Positions 42,819-52,446 of a DNA stretch of 64,000 bases are shown one piece after another (within the stretch, counting starts at the first letter, position 1; every line of letters begins with the position of its first letter). A program made the translations under genes and the position numbers. Source of the DNA: Cellulophaga sp. Hel_I_12 (GTDB lineage: Bacteria > Bacteroidota > Bacteroidia > Flavobacteriales > Flavobacteriaceae); the NCBI RefSeq assembly GCF_000799565.1, contig NZ_JUHB01000001.1, forward strand, positions 3,103,501 to 3,167,500. Reading direction: 5' to 3'. The notes beneath the pieces were generated by a model. It ran no database searches. It was not told the origin of the DNA and worked only from the letters and a program-made list of their open reading frames with translations.

Positions 42819-44534
42819 ATGAGAGATAACGAAAACAAAGATTTAAAAACCATATCATTAGAAATAAGTGGGATGACTTGTAGCGGTTGTTCATCGCATA
42901 TCGAAAAAGATATGAATAAGACCAATGGTATAGTAAGCAGCAACGTAAATCACGAAACTGGAAAAGGAGAATTTACTTTTGATACAAATAAAATGGGTAA
43001 AGAAGAATTAATCAATGCAGTAAATAGCATTGGTAATTATTCTGTTGTAAACGGTATTAAAAAAGAGGATTCTTTCTCTTCAACGTCTGATACTACAATC
43101 TCTAAAGAATCTAATAAAAATAAAAACCAATTTGATTTAATTGTTATTGGTGGTGGTTCTGCTGCATTTTCAGCAGCGATAAAAGCTGAAGGTTTAGGGC
43201 TTACGACACTAATGGTAAATGCTGGATTAGAATTTGGGGGTACTTGTGTAAATGTAGGATGTGTTCCTTCAAAAAACTTAATTAGAGCTGCCGAAACTGC
43301 ATATCACGCTACACATTCTAATTTTAAGGGTATTAAACCAAGAGGTGTAGATATTGATTTTAAACAAATTATTAAAGATAAAAAAGAGTTGGTTTCGGCA
43401 TTACAGCAACAAAAATATATGGATGTTGTAAGTGATTTTGAAAATCTAACAATGCTAAAGGGGTGGGCTGAATTTGCAGATAAGAATACAATTATTGTGA
43501 ATGGAAAAGATAAATACAGTGCAACGAACATTGTTATAGCAACCGGAGCGACAACAAACATTCCAAACATTGAAGGATTAAATAAAGTAGGCTACTTAAC
43601 TAATGTTTCTTTATTTGATTTGGAAGAAAAACCTATAAGCATAACCATTATGGGAGCTGGATATATTGGATTAGAAATAGCACAAGCTTATAGCCGATTG
43701 GGTGTAAAAGTGCGTATTATAGAATTTACAGATAGACCATTACGTACTCAAACTAGTGATATTACTGATGTTTTAGTAGAGCAAATGAAAAGTGAAGGTA
43801 TTGAGATTTTACCAAATTTCAGAGCCTTTAAATTCGAAAAAAAAGGTAATGACACTATCATTCATTGCAACTGCCCTGATGGTTCAACAACTCAAGTCAT
43901 TGAGAAAGGACATATTGTTGTAGCCACCGGAACAAAGCCCAATACCACTAAATTAGGTTTTGAGAATAGTGATATTAATTTAACAAAAAGCGGACACATT
44001 CTTGTTAATGAAAAAATGGAAACCAATGTTTCTAATATATATGCCGCAGGAGATGTAACAAACACACCGCCATTTGTTTATACAGCTGCCACCGAAGGAA
44101 ATACAGCAGTAAACAATGCATTTTCATTGTCAAAAAGTAGTATAGATTATTCCTCTTTACCGTGGGTAGTATTTACCGACCCTCAAATCGCAGGTGCTGG
44201 AATGGATGAAATAGAAGCGGAAGCAAAAGGCATTCCTTTTGAAGTGAGTAAATTAGACTTAAAGCACGTTCCTAGAGCATTGGCAGCACAAGATACAAGA
44301 GGCTTCATTAAATTGATTCGTAATACTGAAACCGATAAGCTAATAGGTGCTAGAGTGATTGCGCCAGAAGGTGGCGAACTTATTCAACAATTAAGTATGG
44401 CGATTAAGTTTGGCATTACAGTAAAAGATTTAGCTGAAAGTTTTTACCCCTATTTAACATTAGGAGAAGGAATCAAGTTAGCAGCGATTACGTTTGGCAA
44501 AGACGTTTCTAAATTGAGTTGCTGTGCAAGCTAG
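42819..44534 (+). CDS. merA: Mercuric reductase MerA
   Basis: A 571-residue flavoprotein that reduces Hg(II) to Hg(0) with NADPH. N-terminal HMA domain GMTCSGCSSH (Cys21, Cys24); FAD loop VIGGGSAAFSAA near 108; active-site disulfide GGTCVNVGCVPSKN (Cys143, Cys148); NADPH loop MGAGYIGLEIAQA near 279; C-terminal Cys pair LSCCAS (568-569), which receives Hg from the partner subunit. All residues of a working enzyme are present. It is co-transcribed with merTP. Confidence 0.95.
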   Translation: MRDNENKDLKTISLEISGMTCSGCSSHIEKDMNKTNGIVSSNVNHETGKGEFTFDTNKMGKEELINAVNSIGNYSVVNGIKKEDSFSSTSDTTISKESNKNKNQFDLIVIGGGSAAFSAAIKAEGLGLTTLMVNAGLEFGGTCVNVGCVPSKNLIRAAETAYHATHSNFKGIKPRGVDIDFKQIIKDKKELVSALQQQKYMDVVSDFENLTMLKGWAEFADKNTIIVNGKDKYSATNIVIATGATTNIPNIEGLNKVGYLTNVSLFDLEEKPISITIMGAGYIGLEIAQAYSRLGVKVRIIEFTDRPLRTQTSDITDVLVEQMKSEGIEILPNFRAFKFEKKGNDTIIHCNCPDGSTTQVIEKGHIVVATGTKPNTTKLGFENSDINLTKSGHILVNEKMETNVSNIYAAGDVTNTPPFVYTAATEGNTAVNNAFSLSKSSIDYSSLPWVVFTDPQIAGAGMDEIEAEAKGIPFEVSKLDLKHVPRALAAQDTRGFIKLIRNTETDKLIGARVIAPEGGELIQQLSMAIKFGITVKDLAESFYPYLTLGEGIKLAAITFGKDVSKLSCCAS

Positions 44535-44562
44535 TTTAGCTAAACAAGAAAATAATTTTTAT

Positions 44563-45909
44563 ATGAAAAATTACGATGTATTTATAATTGGTTCGGGAAT
44601 GGCAGGAATGACCATCGCTAATAAATGCGCCTCAAAAGGCCTGACAGTCGGAATAACGGATGAATTACCTTACGGGGGCACTTGTGCATTGAGAGGTTGT
44701 GACCCAAAAAAAGTGATTATAGGCGCTACGGAAGTACGAGACTTTGCTAAAAGACTTAAAGGAAATGGTATTGATACCATACCTAAAGTCAATTGGAAGG
44801 ACATTATGGCTTTTAAACAATCCTTTGTGGATGAAATGCCACCAAAAATTGAAAAAGGATATAAAAAAAACGGAATAGACACATTTCATAGTTCAGCTAA
44901 ATTCTTATCAGAAAACACGTTAGAAGTTGGAAACGACAAAGTAAAAGCTAACAAAATTGTAATCGCATCAGGTTCCAAGCCAAGGGTTTTAGAATTTGAA
45001 GGTGGTCATTTTGCCAAATCCAGTGCCGATTTCTTGAATTTAGCAGAATTACCAAAATCTTTATTATTTATCGGTGGTGGATACATTGCTTTTGAGTTTG
45101 CGCATATCGCAGCTCGATGTGGAGCAGAAGTCACTATTGTACATCGTGGAGAAAACCCCTTGGAAAATTTTGAACAGGATATTGTAAAACATCTTGTTTC
45201 TGCCACAAAAGAATTAGGGATAAAACTCATTCTTAATACAGATGTTACGGCTATTGAGAAATTAGATAACCAGTATAGAGTAAAAGGTAAATCTCAAGAA
45301 AAAACAGAATATTTTGAAGCTGAAGCAGTTTTTAATTCTGCCGGCAGACCACCGGCAATATTTGATTTAAATTTAGAAAAAGCGAACATAGCATTTACCA
45401 AAAAAGGAGTTACGATAGACAAATATCTGCAAAGTATTTCAAACCCAAATATTTATGCAGCAGGCGATGCCGCAGATTCAGAAGGTTTGCCCTTAACGCC
45501 AGTTGCAGTTTTGGAAGGTCATACGGTTGCTTCAAATATCATCAAAGGCAATTCTAAAGAAATAAGTTACCCACCAATGCCAACGGTAGTTTTTACATTG
45601 CCTACAATGGCGTCTGTTGGCTATTCTGAATCGAAAGCGAAAGCGCTGAACTACAATATTCAGGTAAATTATAAAGAGGTTGGCAATTGGTTCAATGCCA
45701 AACGTTTGAATGTAGAAGAATATGCGTTCAAAACTATAATTGACGTAGAAGCCCAAACAATTTTGGGAGCGCATTTAATCGGACCACATACAGAAGAAAC
45801 CATAAATCTCTTCGCAATGGCCATAAAAACAAAAATGAAGGTTAATGATATTAGAACAATGATTTTCTCATATCCAACTTTGGCTTCAGACATACCACAT
45901 ATGCTTTAA
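44563..45909 (+). CDS. Flavin disulfide reductase adjacent to merA
   Basis: Start at ATG 44563 (MKNYDVFIIGSGMAGMTI); a GTG at 44524 inside the merA end is less likely. The 448-residue protein has the FAD loop GSGMAGM, the redox pair GGTCALRGCDPKK, NAD(P)H loop FIGGGYIAFEFAHIAAR and the dimer interface motif near the C-terminus (THMIL-type FSYPTLASDI). It belongs to the glutathione-reductase/dihydrolipoyl dehydrogenase class but lacks the C-terminal Cys pair of MerA. It probably reduces a thiol pool; the substrate is unknown. Confidence 0.88.
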   Translation: MKNYDVFIIGSGMAGMTIANKCASKGLTVGITDELPYGGTCALRGCDPKKVIIGATEVRDFAKRLKGNGIDTIPKVNWKDIMAFKQSFVDEMPPKIEKGYKKNGIDTFHSSAKFLSENTLEVGNDKVKANKIVIASGSKPRVLEFEGGHFAKSSADFLNLAELPKSLLFIGGGYIAFEFAHIAARCGAEVTIVHRGENPLENFEQDIVKHLVSATKELGIKLILNTDVTAIEKLDNQYRVKGKSQEKTEYFEAEAVFNSAGRPPAIFDLNLEKANIAFTKKGVTIDKYLQSISNPNIYAAGDAADSEGLPLTPVAVLEGHTVASNIIKGNSKEISYPPMPTVVFTLPTMASVGYSESKAKALNYNIQVNYKEVGNWFNAKRLNVEEYAFKTIIDVEAQTILGAHLIGPHTEETINLFAMAIKTKMKVNDIRTMIFSYPTLASDIPHML

Positions 45910-45971
45910 TAAAAAATGTATGCAAACCATATAAAACCGTGAGTCATAAGTTTAAAACAAAAGAAATAGCG

Positions 45972-46589
45972 ATGAAATTAGATAGAAAGAAACATTGGGA
46001 GACAGTTTATGAAACTAAAAGCCCAGACCAAGTAAGCTGGACACAGGAATCGCCTAAAACTTCGCTTGAATTTATACATTCATTCGGATTAAATAAATCT
46101 GCAAAAATAATAGATATTGGTGGTGGAGATAGCAAACTTATCGATTACTTACTTGATGAAGGATTTGAAAATGTGACTGTACTTGACATTTCGGCTAAAT
46201 CACTCGAAAAAGCAAAAGGCCGACTTGGAGAAAAAGCAAATAAAGTAAATTGGATTGTAAGCGACATTACAGAATTCGAAACCAATATGACTTTTGATGT
46301 TTGGCACGACAGAGCAACCTTTCATTTTCTTACAACGCCTGAACAAATAACAAAATATATAAAAACTGCAAGAAAATCTGTAAACGGATTCCTGACAATT
46401 GGAACCTTTTCCAAAAATGGACCTGAAAAATGTAGCGGTCTCGAAATAAAACAATACAATGAAGACGAATTAACATTAAAGTTGAAAAATGGATTTGACA
46501 AAATTAAGTGTGTAACGGAAGACCACTTAACACCATTTGACACAACGCAGAGTTTCTTGTTTTGTAGTTTTAAAAGACAATTGAACTAA
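45972..46589 (+). CDS. Class I SAM-dependent methyltransferase
   Basis: Start at ATG 45972 (MKLDRKKHWETVYETKSPDQVSW), typical for this group; a GTG at 45939 would add 11 residues. The 205-residue protein has motif I IIDIGGGDSKLIDYLL, motif II VTVLDIS and VWHDRATFHFL near residue 112. Small-molecule or metal(loid) methylation cannot be excluded; the substrate is unknown. Confidence 0.85.
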   Translation: MKLDRKKHWETVYETKSPDQVSWTQESPKTSLEFIHSFGLNKSAKIIDIGGGDSKLIDYLLDEGFENVTVLDISAKSLEKAKGRLGEKANKVNWIVSDITEFETNMTFDVWHDRATFHFLTTPEQITKYIKTARKSVNGFLTIGTFSKNGPEKCSGLEIKQYNEDELTLKLKNGFDKIKCVTEDHLTPFDTTQSFLFCSFKRQLN

Positions 46590-46615
46590 AAAATCAGTGG
46601 CTAACAAAGAACCGA

Positions 46616-47410
46616 GTGAATAAAACAGTATTTGAAATTACCAAAATGGATTGTCCATCGGAGGAAAATCTAATTCGAATGAAATTGGACGGCATCCCGA
46701 ACATTGCGAATTTGGACTTTGATATTCCTAACCGAAAATTAACCGTTTTTCACAGCGGTAAAATTGACCAAATCGAAAAATTTATCATCGAACTGAAATT
46801 AGGTGGAAAGAAAATTTTAACGGAACAAACCGACCAAACGGACTTTAAAGAAAACACCAGCCAAAAAAAGCTACTTTGGTCTGTACTTATAATCAATTTT
46901 GCTTTTTTCATTATCGAAATGACGACAGGAATTATCTCAAAATCTATGGGGCTTGTTGCAGACAGTTTAGATATGCTTGCCGACAGTTTCGTTTACGGAA
47001 TTAGTTTGTTTGCGGTTGGCGGAACATTAATAAAGAAAAAACGGATTGCCAAACTGGCTGGATATTTTCAAATCACACTTGCCGTTATCGGATTTGTGGA
47101 AGTTTTAAGGAGGTTTTTTGGAGACGAGAAACTTCCCGATTTTACAACAATGATTATCGTTTCTATTTTTGCACTTATCGCAAACGGAATTTGTCTTTAC
47201 ATTTTACAAAAGTCAAAAAGTAAAGACGAGGCACATATGAAAGCAAGTATGATTTTTACCTCAAATGATGTAATTATAAATACAGGTGTAATTATTGCAG
47301 GACTTTTAGTTTACTGGTTGAATTCTAATAAGCCAGATTTGATTGTGGGAACAATAGTCTTTATTTTAGTTATTCAAGGTGCTTTTAGGATATTAAAGTT
47401 AAGTAAGTAA
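46616..47410 (+). CDS. CDF-like cation transporter with N-terminal HMA-like domain
   Basis: GTG start at 46616. The 264-residue protein starts with an HMA-like fold (ITKMDCPSEENLIRMKLDGI) that keeps only one Cys of the usual pair. After ~90 come six membrane helices of a cation diffusion facilitator with LVADSLDMLADSFVYGISLFAV in TM2 (D-x3-D site) and HMKASMIFTSNDVIINTGVI in TM5. It would export Zn, Cd or a similar divalent ion. The C-terminal cytoplasmic domain of classical CDF proteins is missing. Confidence 0.85.
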   Translation: MNKTVFEITKMDCPSEENLIRMKLDGIPNIANLDFDIPNRKLTVFHSGKIDQIEKFIIELKLGGKKILTEQTDQTDFKENTSQKKLLWSVLIINFAFFIIEMTTGIISKSMGLVADSLDMLADSFVYGISLFAVGGTLIKKKRIAKLAGYFQITLAVIGFVEVLRRFFGDEKLPDFTTMIIVSIFALIANGICLYILQKSKSKDEAHMKASMIFTSNDVIINTGVIIAGLLVYWLNSNKPDLIVGTIVFILVIQGAFRILKLSK

Positions 47411-47500
47411 TAATATATAAATGCCGATATTCTTTTAATCGGTTAATTCTACAAATCATTCAGCCTAAAACATAACAGATTAAAGTCCTTTAATCCTGAA

Positions 47501-47517
47501 ATTTGTACTGTACAAAT
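47501..47517. promoter_or_regulatory. Palindromic operator candidate upstream of copA
   Basis: ATTTGTACTGTACAAAT, 8-bp perfect arms around a single T, 12 nt before the chosen copA ATG (47530). GAAATTTG at 47498-47505, one mismatch from TAnnTTTG, overlaps it, so a bound repressor would block the promoter. The sequence differs from the CopY box TACAnnTGTA and from the ArsR site at 40389, so a different regulator is expected. Confidence 0.5.
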
Positions 47518-47529
47518 AAGAATAGGATT

Positions 47530-49788
47530 ATGGAGACAATTAACATATTTGAAACCAAAGAAAAGAACCGCAAACAAGGTATAAAAGAATCATTCCCAGT
47601 TACAGGTATGACCTGCGCATCTTGTGCATCCAGCGTTGAATCAGTATTAAAACACACAGAAGGTGTATTTGATGCAAGCGTAAACTTTGCGAGCAGTTCT
47701 GTTCTTGTAGAGTACGACAAAGAGTTGAGTCCTAATCAACTTCAAAATGCACTTCGTGAAGTGGGTTATGATATTATTATTGATGCGGAGAATCCTTCTG
47801 AAGTACAACAAGAACTTCAACAAAAGCACTATCAGGATATAAAATACCGTACCATCTGGTCGGCAATACTTACGCTTCCAATTTTTGTATTAGGAATGTT
47901 TTTTATGCAATGGGAACCTGGGAAGTGGATTTCGTTGATATTGACTTTTCCGATTCTCTTTTGGTTCGGTCGTAGCTTTTTCATTAATGCTTTTAAGCAA
48001 GCCAAACACGGTAAAGCAAATATGGATACGCTTGTAGCCTTGAGTACTGGAATCGCTTTTCTTTTTAGTGTATTCAATACTTTTTTTCCTGAATTTTGGT
48101 TGAGCCGTGGTATCGCGCCTCACGTTTATTACGAGGCAGCTACCGTGATTATCACCTTCATTTCCTTGGGAAAACTATTGGAAGAAAAGGCAAAATCCAA
48201 TACGTCTTCTGCCATTAAAAAACTGATGGGCTTACAGCCTAAAACCCTTAAAATTATTGAGAATGGGGAAGAAAAAGAAATTCCTATTTCGTCCGTGCAA
48301 GTGGGTCAGACCATTTTAGTACGTCCGGGAGAAAAGATTCCTGTGGATGGAGAAGTTTCCAAAGGAAGCTCGTATGTAGATGAAAGTATGATTACAGGAG
48401 AGCCTGTTCCAGTAGAAAAATCAAAGGATGAAAAAGTATTTGCAGGCACGGTAAACCAAAAAGGAAGTTTCCAATTTATTGCTGAAAAAGTAGGTGGAGA
48501 AACCTTGCTATCACAAATCATTAAAATGGTTCAGGAAGCCCAAGGAAGCAAAGCACCTGTACAGAAACTGGTCGATAAAATTGCTGGAATATTTGTTCCG
48601 GTTGTGTTGGGGATATCTATTATCACTTTTATTGTTTGGATGTCAATTGGAGGCGATAATGCATTTTCGCAGGCCTTATTAACCTCGGTAGCAGTATTGG
48701 TTATCGCCTGTCCTTGTGCGTTAGGATTGGCAACACCAACTGCCATTATGGTGGGTATTGGTAAAGGTGCTGAAAATAATATTCTTATAAAAGATGCCGA
48801 AAGTTTAGAACTCGGTCATAAAGTGAATGCTGTCATTCTTGATAAAACAGGTACAATTACAGAAGGAAAACCTTTAGTAACTGATATACTTTGGAAGGAT
48901 AAACTTGAAAATCAAAGTCAATACAAGCAAATTCTTTTGGCAATAGAAGCACAATCAGAACATCCTTTGGCGGAAGCGGTAGTTAACCACTTAAAAGATG
49001 AAAATATTGAAAAAGCTGAAATTACTTCTTTTGAAAGTATTACGGGAAAAGGTGTGAAAGCTCAAACAGAAAATGGTTCACAATACTATGTTGGAAATCA
49101 TAAATTAATGCTTGAGAAAAATATTCAAATAGACGTTTCTTTAATGCAAACAGCAGAAAGTCTCGAAGAGCAAGCAAAAACAGTCATATTCTTTGGGAAT
49201 GAAAAACAAGTATTGGCGATACTTGCCATTGCAGACAAGATTAAGGAAACTTCAAAAAAGGCCATAGCAACGCTTCAAGAAAGAGGCATCGAGGTTTATA
49301 TGCTTACGGGAGATAATAATAAAACCGCATCTGCTGTCGCAAAACAAGTAGGAATAACAAATTACCAAGGAGAAGTGATGCCTTCGGACAAAGCTGCTTT
49401 TGTTGAAAAATTACAAGCAGAAGGAAAGATAGTAGCGATGGTTGGTGATGGCATAAACGATTCCCACGCTTTGGCGCAGGCCAATGTAAGTATCGCAATG
49501 GGTAAAGGCTCGGACATTGCAATGGACGTTGCAAAAATGACATTGATAACGTCAGATTTGCAATCTATTCCCAAAGCTTTGGAACTATCGAAAAGAACGG
49601 TGTTGGGCATACGTCAGAATTTATTTTGGGCATTTATTTATAATCTCATTGGTATTCCAATCGCCGCGGGCGTTTTGTATCCCGTAAATGGATTTTTATT
49701 GGACCCAATGATTGCAGGAATGGCAATGGCTTTCAGTAGCGTATCTGTAGTTCTAAATAGCTTAAGGCTTAAAGGAGTAAAACTTTAA
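47530..49788 (+). CDS. copA: Copper-translocating P-type ATPase
   Basis: Start at ATG 47530 ([15 protein letters not shown]); an in-frame ATG 27 nt earlier lies in the operator. The 752-residue P1B-type pump has one N-terminal HMA domain ([15 protein letters not shown]), the transport motif [13 protein letters not shown], actuator TGEPVPVEK, phosphorylation [18 protein letters not shown] and hinge [20 protein letters not shown]. It exports Cu(I) or Ag(I) from the cytoplasm. The HMA chaperone at 49812 follows in the same transcript. Confidence 0.95.
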   Translation: METINIFETKEKNRKQGIKESFPVTGMTCASCASSVESVLKHTEGVFDASVNFASSSVLVEYDKELSPNQLQNALREVGYDIIIDAENPSEVQQELQQKHYQDIKYRTIWSAILTLPIFVLGMFFMQWEPGKWISLILTFPILFWFGRSFFINAFKQAKHGKANMDTLVALSTGIAFLFSVFNTFFPEFWLSRGIAPHVYYEAATVIITFISLGKLLEEKAKSNTSSAIKKLMGLQPKTLKIIENGEEKEIPISSVQVGQTILVRPGEKIPVDGEVSKGSSYVDESMITGEPVPVEKSKDEKVFAGTVNQKGSFQFIAEKVGGETLLSQIIKMVQEAQGSKAPVQKLVDKIAGIFVPVVLGISIITFIVWMSIGGDNAFSQALLTSVAVLVIACPCALGLATPTAIMVGIGKGAENNILIKDAESLELGHKVNAVILDKTGTITEGKPLVTDILWKDKLENQSQYKQILLAIEAQSEHPLAEAVVNHLKDENIEKAEITSFESITGKGVKAQTENGSQYYVGNHKLMLEKNIQIDVSLMQTAESLEEQAKTVIFFGNEKQVLAILAIADKIKETSKKAIATLQERGIEVYMLTGDNNKTASAVAKQVGITNYQGEVMPSDKAAFVEKLQAEGKIVAMVGDGINDSHALAQANVSIAMGKGSDIAMDVAKMTLITSDLQSIPKALELSKRTVLGIRQNLFWAFIYNLIGIPIAAGVLYPVNGFLLDPMIAGMAMAFSSVSVVLNSLRLKGVKL

Positions 49789-49811
49789 TATTAATTATAA
49801 ATTCAAATACA

Positions 49812-50024
49812 ATGAAAACTTTAAAATTTAAAACAAATATCAATTGTGGTGGTTGTGTATCAAAAGTGACCCCTTTTTTAAACAAGCAAGAAGGTGTCGA
49901 AAGTTGGGAAGTGGATACCGCTAATCCTGATAAAATTTTAACCATAGAAAGCGATGGTGCTTCAGAAGAAGATGTAAAGGCTACCTTGCAAAAGGTAGGC
50001 TTTAAAGCGGAACCTGTAGATTAA
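49812..50024 (+). CDS. HMA-domain metallochaperone
   Basis: A 70-residue HMA protein with NINCGGCVSKV (Cys ~12 and 15) and no signal peptide. Sits 23 nt after copA and would load that pump with Cu(I). It has the same CGGC loop form as the free HMA protein at 14548. Confidence 0.9.
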   Translation: MKTLKFKTNINCGGCVSKVTPFLNKQEGVESWEVDTANPDKILTIESDGASEEDVKATLQKVGFKAEPVD

Positions 50025-50038
50025 TACCTCGCTATAAT

Positions 50039-50824
50039 ATGGTTTATATTTTAATTTTGGTTGTGATTCTTCTGTTTGCTATTCATTTTTATCGAAAAGA
50101 GAAACGGCATAGCGTAAAGCCATTTCCAGAGCATTGGCACAAATTATTAATGGAGAATGTTCTTTATTATAAAAATCTTTCAAAAGGCAGGCAACTTGTT
50201 TTTCAACAAAAAATGATGCAGTTTTTAAGTGAGGTTTATATAGATGGCGTGCAGTTTGAATTGGAAGAATTAGACAAAATTTTAATTGCAGCAAGTGCGG
50301 TAATTCCTGTTTTCGGCTTTAAAGAATGGCATTACACTAATTTAAGTGGAATCCTCTTATACCCAGATAATTTTAATGAAGATATGCAATTTAGCAGTAA
50401 GGATAACTCGCGCAATATTGGTGGGATAGTCGGGAACGGACGTTTTGAGAAACAAATGATTTTATCTAAAAAAGCATTGTATCACGGTTTTAGAAACACA
50501 ACAGATAAAAGCAATACAGGCATACACGAATTTGTACACCTTATTGATAAGCTGGATGATAGAACAGATGGAGTTCCAGAGCGATTATTAGAACATCAAT
50601 ATGCAATACCTTGGCTGAATTTAATTCATAAGGAAATAGAAGCCATAAACGACAACCATTCTGATATCAGAAAATATGGTGGTACAAACCAAGCAGAATT
50701 CTTTGCAGTAGCTTCAGAATATTTCTTCGAGCGCCCAGATTTGCTCAAAAAGAAACATCCAGAACTTTATAAAATGTTAGTTAAATGCTTCAATCAAAAA
50801 TTAGCAAATCCAATTAAAAATTAG
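50039..50824 (+). CDS. mtfA: MtfA-type M90 zinc peptidase
   Basis: A 261-residue protein with an N-terminal membrane helix (YILILVVILLFAIHFY) and the zinc-binding GIHEFVHLIDKLD near residue 162; a Glu further on (EFFAVASEYFFERP) completes the site. MtfA in E. coli regulates glucose transport through Mlc; in flavobacteria the role is unclear. It lies 14 nt after the HMA chaperone gene and before a strong terminator. Confidence 0.85.
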   Translation: MVYILILVVILLFAIHFYRKEKRHSVKPFPEHWHKLLMENVLYYKNLSKGRQLVFQQKMMQFLSEVYIDGVQFELEELDKILIAASAVIPVFGFKEWHYTNLSGILLYPDNFNEDMQFSSKDNSRNIGGIVGNGRFEKQMILSKKALYHGFRNTTDKSNTGIHEFVHLIDKLDDRTDGVPERLLEHQYAIPWLNLIHKEIEAINDNHSDIRKYGGTNQAEFFAVASEYFFERPDLLKKKHPELYKMLVKCFNQKLANPIKN

Positions 50825-50865
50825 TTTCTATTTAGGAGAGATTAAATCTGTAATTGAAAATCGTA

Positions 50866-50921
50866 AAGAGCGGATATTTTGAATATGCTAAACTACTTAT
50901 AGCAATAAAATATCCGCTCTT
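50866..50921. terminator. Bidirectional terminator, 15-bp perfect stem
   Basis: Arms AAGAGCGGATATTTT (50866-50880) and AAAATATCCGCTCTT (50907-50921) pair without mismatch. It lies between the mtfA stop and the convergent integrase stop, and the A and T tracts at the arm ends suit termination on both strands. Confidence 0.75.
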
Positions 50922-50936
50922 CAATTATTTATTTCC

Positions 50937-52151
50937 TCAAAAGTTTATAACACTATCCAATGCATCATCTGCCTCTTTATGGATGAAATTGGCTTGATAG
51001 TTCAAGGTGGTTTTCAAATCACTATGGCGATATAATTTCTGTAGCATCAACGGATGAATGGCATCCCCAGCAATATTTCCAAAACTATGCCGTGCTATGT
51101 GCATCGTTATTTTCTTATTTATTTTAGCCTTTTTAGAGATTGATTTTAGATTGTCATTAAACCTCTTTGTAGCAGTTTTTCTCTTGTTATATAAATCTTT
51201 CGCATTTTCAGGGTCTGCCTTTTTCAATTCAGGGAAAACAAAATCATCATCACTTCTTTTATCGTCTCTATATTGGTCCAAAATCTTCAATACTTTTTCA
51301 GGGATTTTTAATGATAGAAGCTTTGCGTTTTTATGCATTCTATAATGCAATCTGTTATCATAAATATCCGACCATCTTGTTCGCAAAACATCAGAAACCC
51401 GCATACCAGCAAAATTGAAACTAAAAAGCCAGACATTTCTAGTATGCATTTCAGAAGGTTTGAGATTTATCAAATTTTCAATTTGTTTAATCTCTAAAAT
51501 ATTTAGTCCTACTTTGGTAGTTTCAGGAAATTTGATTTTTATTTTATCGCCACCGAAGGGATATAATTCTCTGCTTACAATTTTGTATTTAATTGCTCTG
51601 TTAAATAATAGCCTTACAAATACCAAAATGTTCATTATTGAGGTTTCAGACAGGGAGTACTTAACTTTTAAAGTTAACATCAGTTTTTTAAGAAAACGTT
51701 CATCAATTTCTTGAAAAGACAATTGTTTCGAATTGTGATATTTTATAATAAAGCTCAACCACGCTTTATCAGTAGATAAACGATTTAGCTTTTCTGTACT
51801 TTCTAAATCGTCAAGATGTTCTTGTGCTAATTCAAAGAATGTAGCATTGATACCGGAGGAATATATTTCCTTCTTAATTTGATTGGCAGAAGCATCTTTT
51901 TGTTCGGATTGAAGCGTAATAAGAGCATTGTTTAATTCAGAAAGTTTCAAGGATAACAAATTGTTCAAGGTTTTGAAATTTATGTGTGATTTCTTAACCC
52001 GAATATTCTTTTCATCCCAATCTTCCAATTCAATGTAGTGACCTATATATTGGTATGTTGAGCGACGATTTTTTGTAATACGTATGGCAAGAGGATACAA
52101 GCCTTCTTTATTAGGCTTTTTGCGAAGAACTATTTTAGCGTTTGATGACAT
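50937..52151 (-). CDS. Tyrosine recombinase/integrase of the island
   Basis: A 404-residue integrase. N-terminal arm-binding domain (VLRKKPNKEGLYPLAIRI), SAM-like core-binding domain, and C-terminal catalytic domain with the R (NFAGMRVSDVLRTRWSD), H-x-x-R-H (MHIARHSFGN), and H/Y (LYRHSDLKTTLNYQ) residues in order, so catalytic residues are intact. It is transcribed away from the tRNA fragment 235 bp to its right, the usual arrangement for islands that insert in tRNA genes. It is the best evidence that DNA to the left is mobile. Confidence 0.92.
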   Translation of the reverse strand: MSSNAKIVLRKKPNKEGLYPLAIRITKNRRSTYQYIGHYIELEDWDEKNIRVKKSHINFKTLNNLLSLKLSELNNALITLQSEQKDASANQIKKEIYSSGINATFFELAQEHLDDLESTEKLNRLSTDKAWLSFIIKYHNSKQLSFQEIDERFLKKLMLTLKVKYSLSETSIMNILVFVRLLFNRAIKYKIVSRELYPFGGDKIKIKFPETTKVGLNILEIKQIENLINLKPSEMHTRNVWLFSFNFAGMRVSDVLRTRWSDIYDNRLHYRMHKNAKLLSLKIPEKVLKILDQYRDDKRSDDDFVFPELKKADPENAKDLYNKRKTATKRFNDNLKSISKKAKINKKITMHIARHSFGNIAGDAIHPLMLQKLYRHSDLKTTLNYQANFIHKEADDALDSVINF

Positions 52152-52184
52152 AATTGACCTGTTTTGCGTACGAAAGCCAAATCA

Positions 52185-52289
52185 GGTACAACATAGGTAC
52201 AACATTCAATTTTGAATGTTTAGTTTACCAAGAAGTTTCCCTAAAGATACAAATTTATTAGTTTCTCTGGGTACAACATAGGTACAACA
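52185..52289. repeat. Paired arm-type repeats between integrase and att site
   Basis: The 20-bp sequence GGTACAACATAGGTACAACA occurs at 52185-52204 and again at 52270-52289; each contains two GGTACAACA half copies, so four in all. Position between the integrase start and the attachment site fits arm-type binding sites of a tyrosine recombinase, and could also regulate the integrase promoter. Confidence 0.6.
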
Positions 52290-52386
52290 AATGTTGAAAT
52301 CAATTGATATTAGATGATATCAAAGAAAATGACATATTATATAATCAATTGAAAATGAGTGGCTTTGGTACTGTTTGGGCAAATGT

Positions 52387-52446
52387 ACGCTAGACTTAGG
52401 ATCTAGTGCCGCAAGGTGTGAGAGTTCGAGTCTCTCCGCCTGTACA
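52387..52446 (+). tRNA. 3' fragment of tRNA-Leu(UAG), island attachment site
   Basis: From ACGCTAGACTTAGGATCTAG onward the sequence matches the 3' two-thirds of a class II Leu tRNA: anticodon arm with TAG, a short variable arm, T arm GAGAG-TTCGAGT-CTCTC, and acceptor strand CGCCTGT plus A. The matching 5' acceptor ACAGGCG and D arm are absent upstream, so this is not a functional tRNA. It is best read as the displaced tRNA end left by integration; the completed tRNA gene should lie left of the island, outside the window. Confidence 0.7.

Noticed and set aside
44524..44562. GTG start for the flavin reductase inside merA
   Set aside because: The ATG at 44563 gives the standard FAD-loop position; the extension is untypical.
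52350..52446. Complete functional tRNA-Leu
   Set aside because: No 5' acceptor strand ACAGGCG or D arm upstream of the anticodon arm, so only the 3' part is present.
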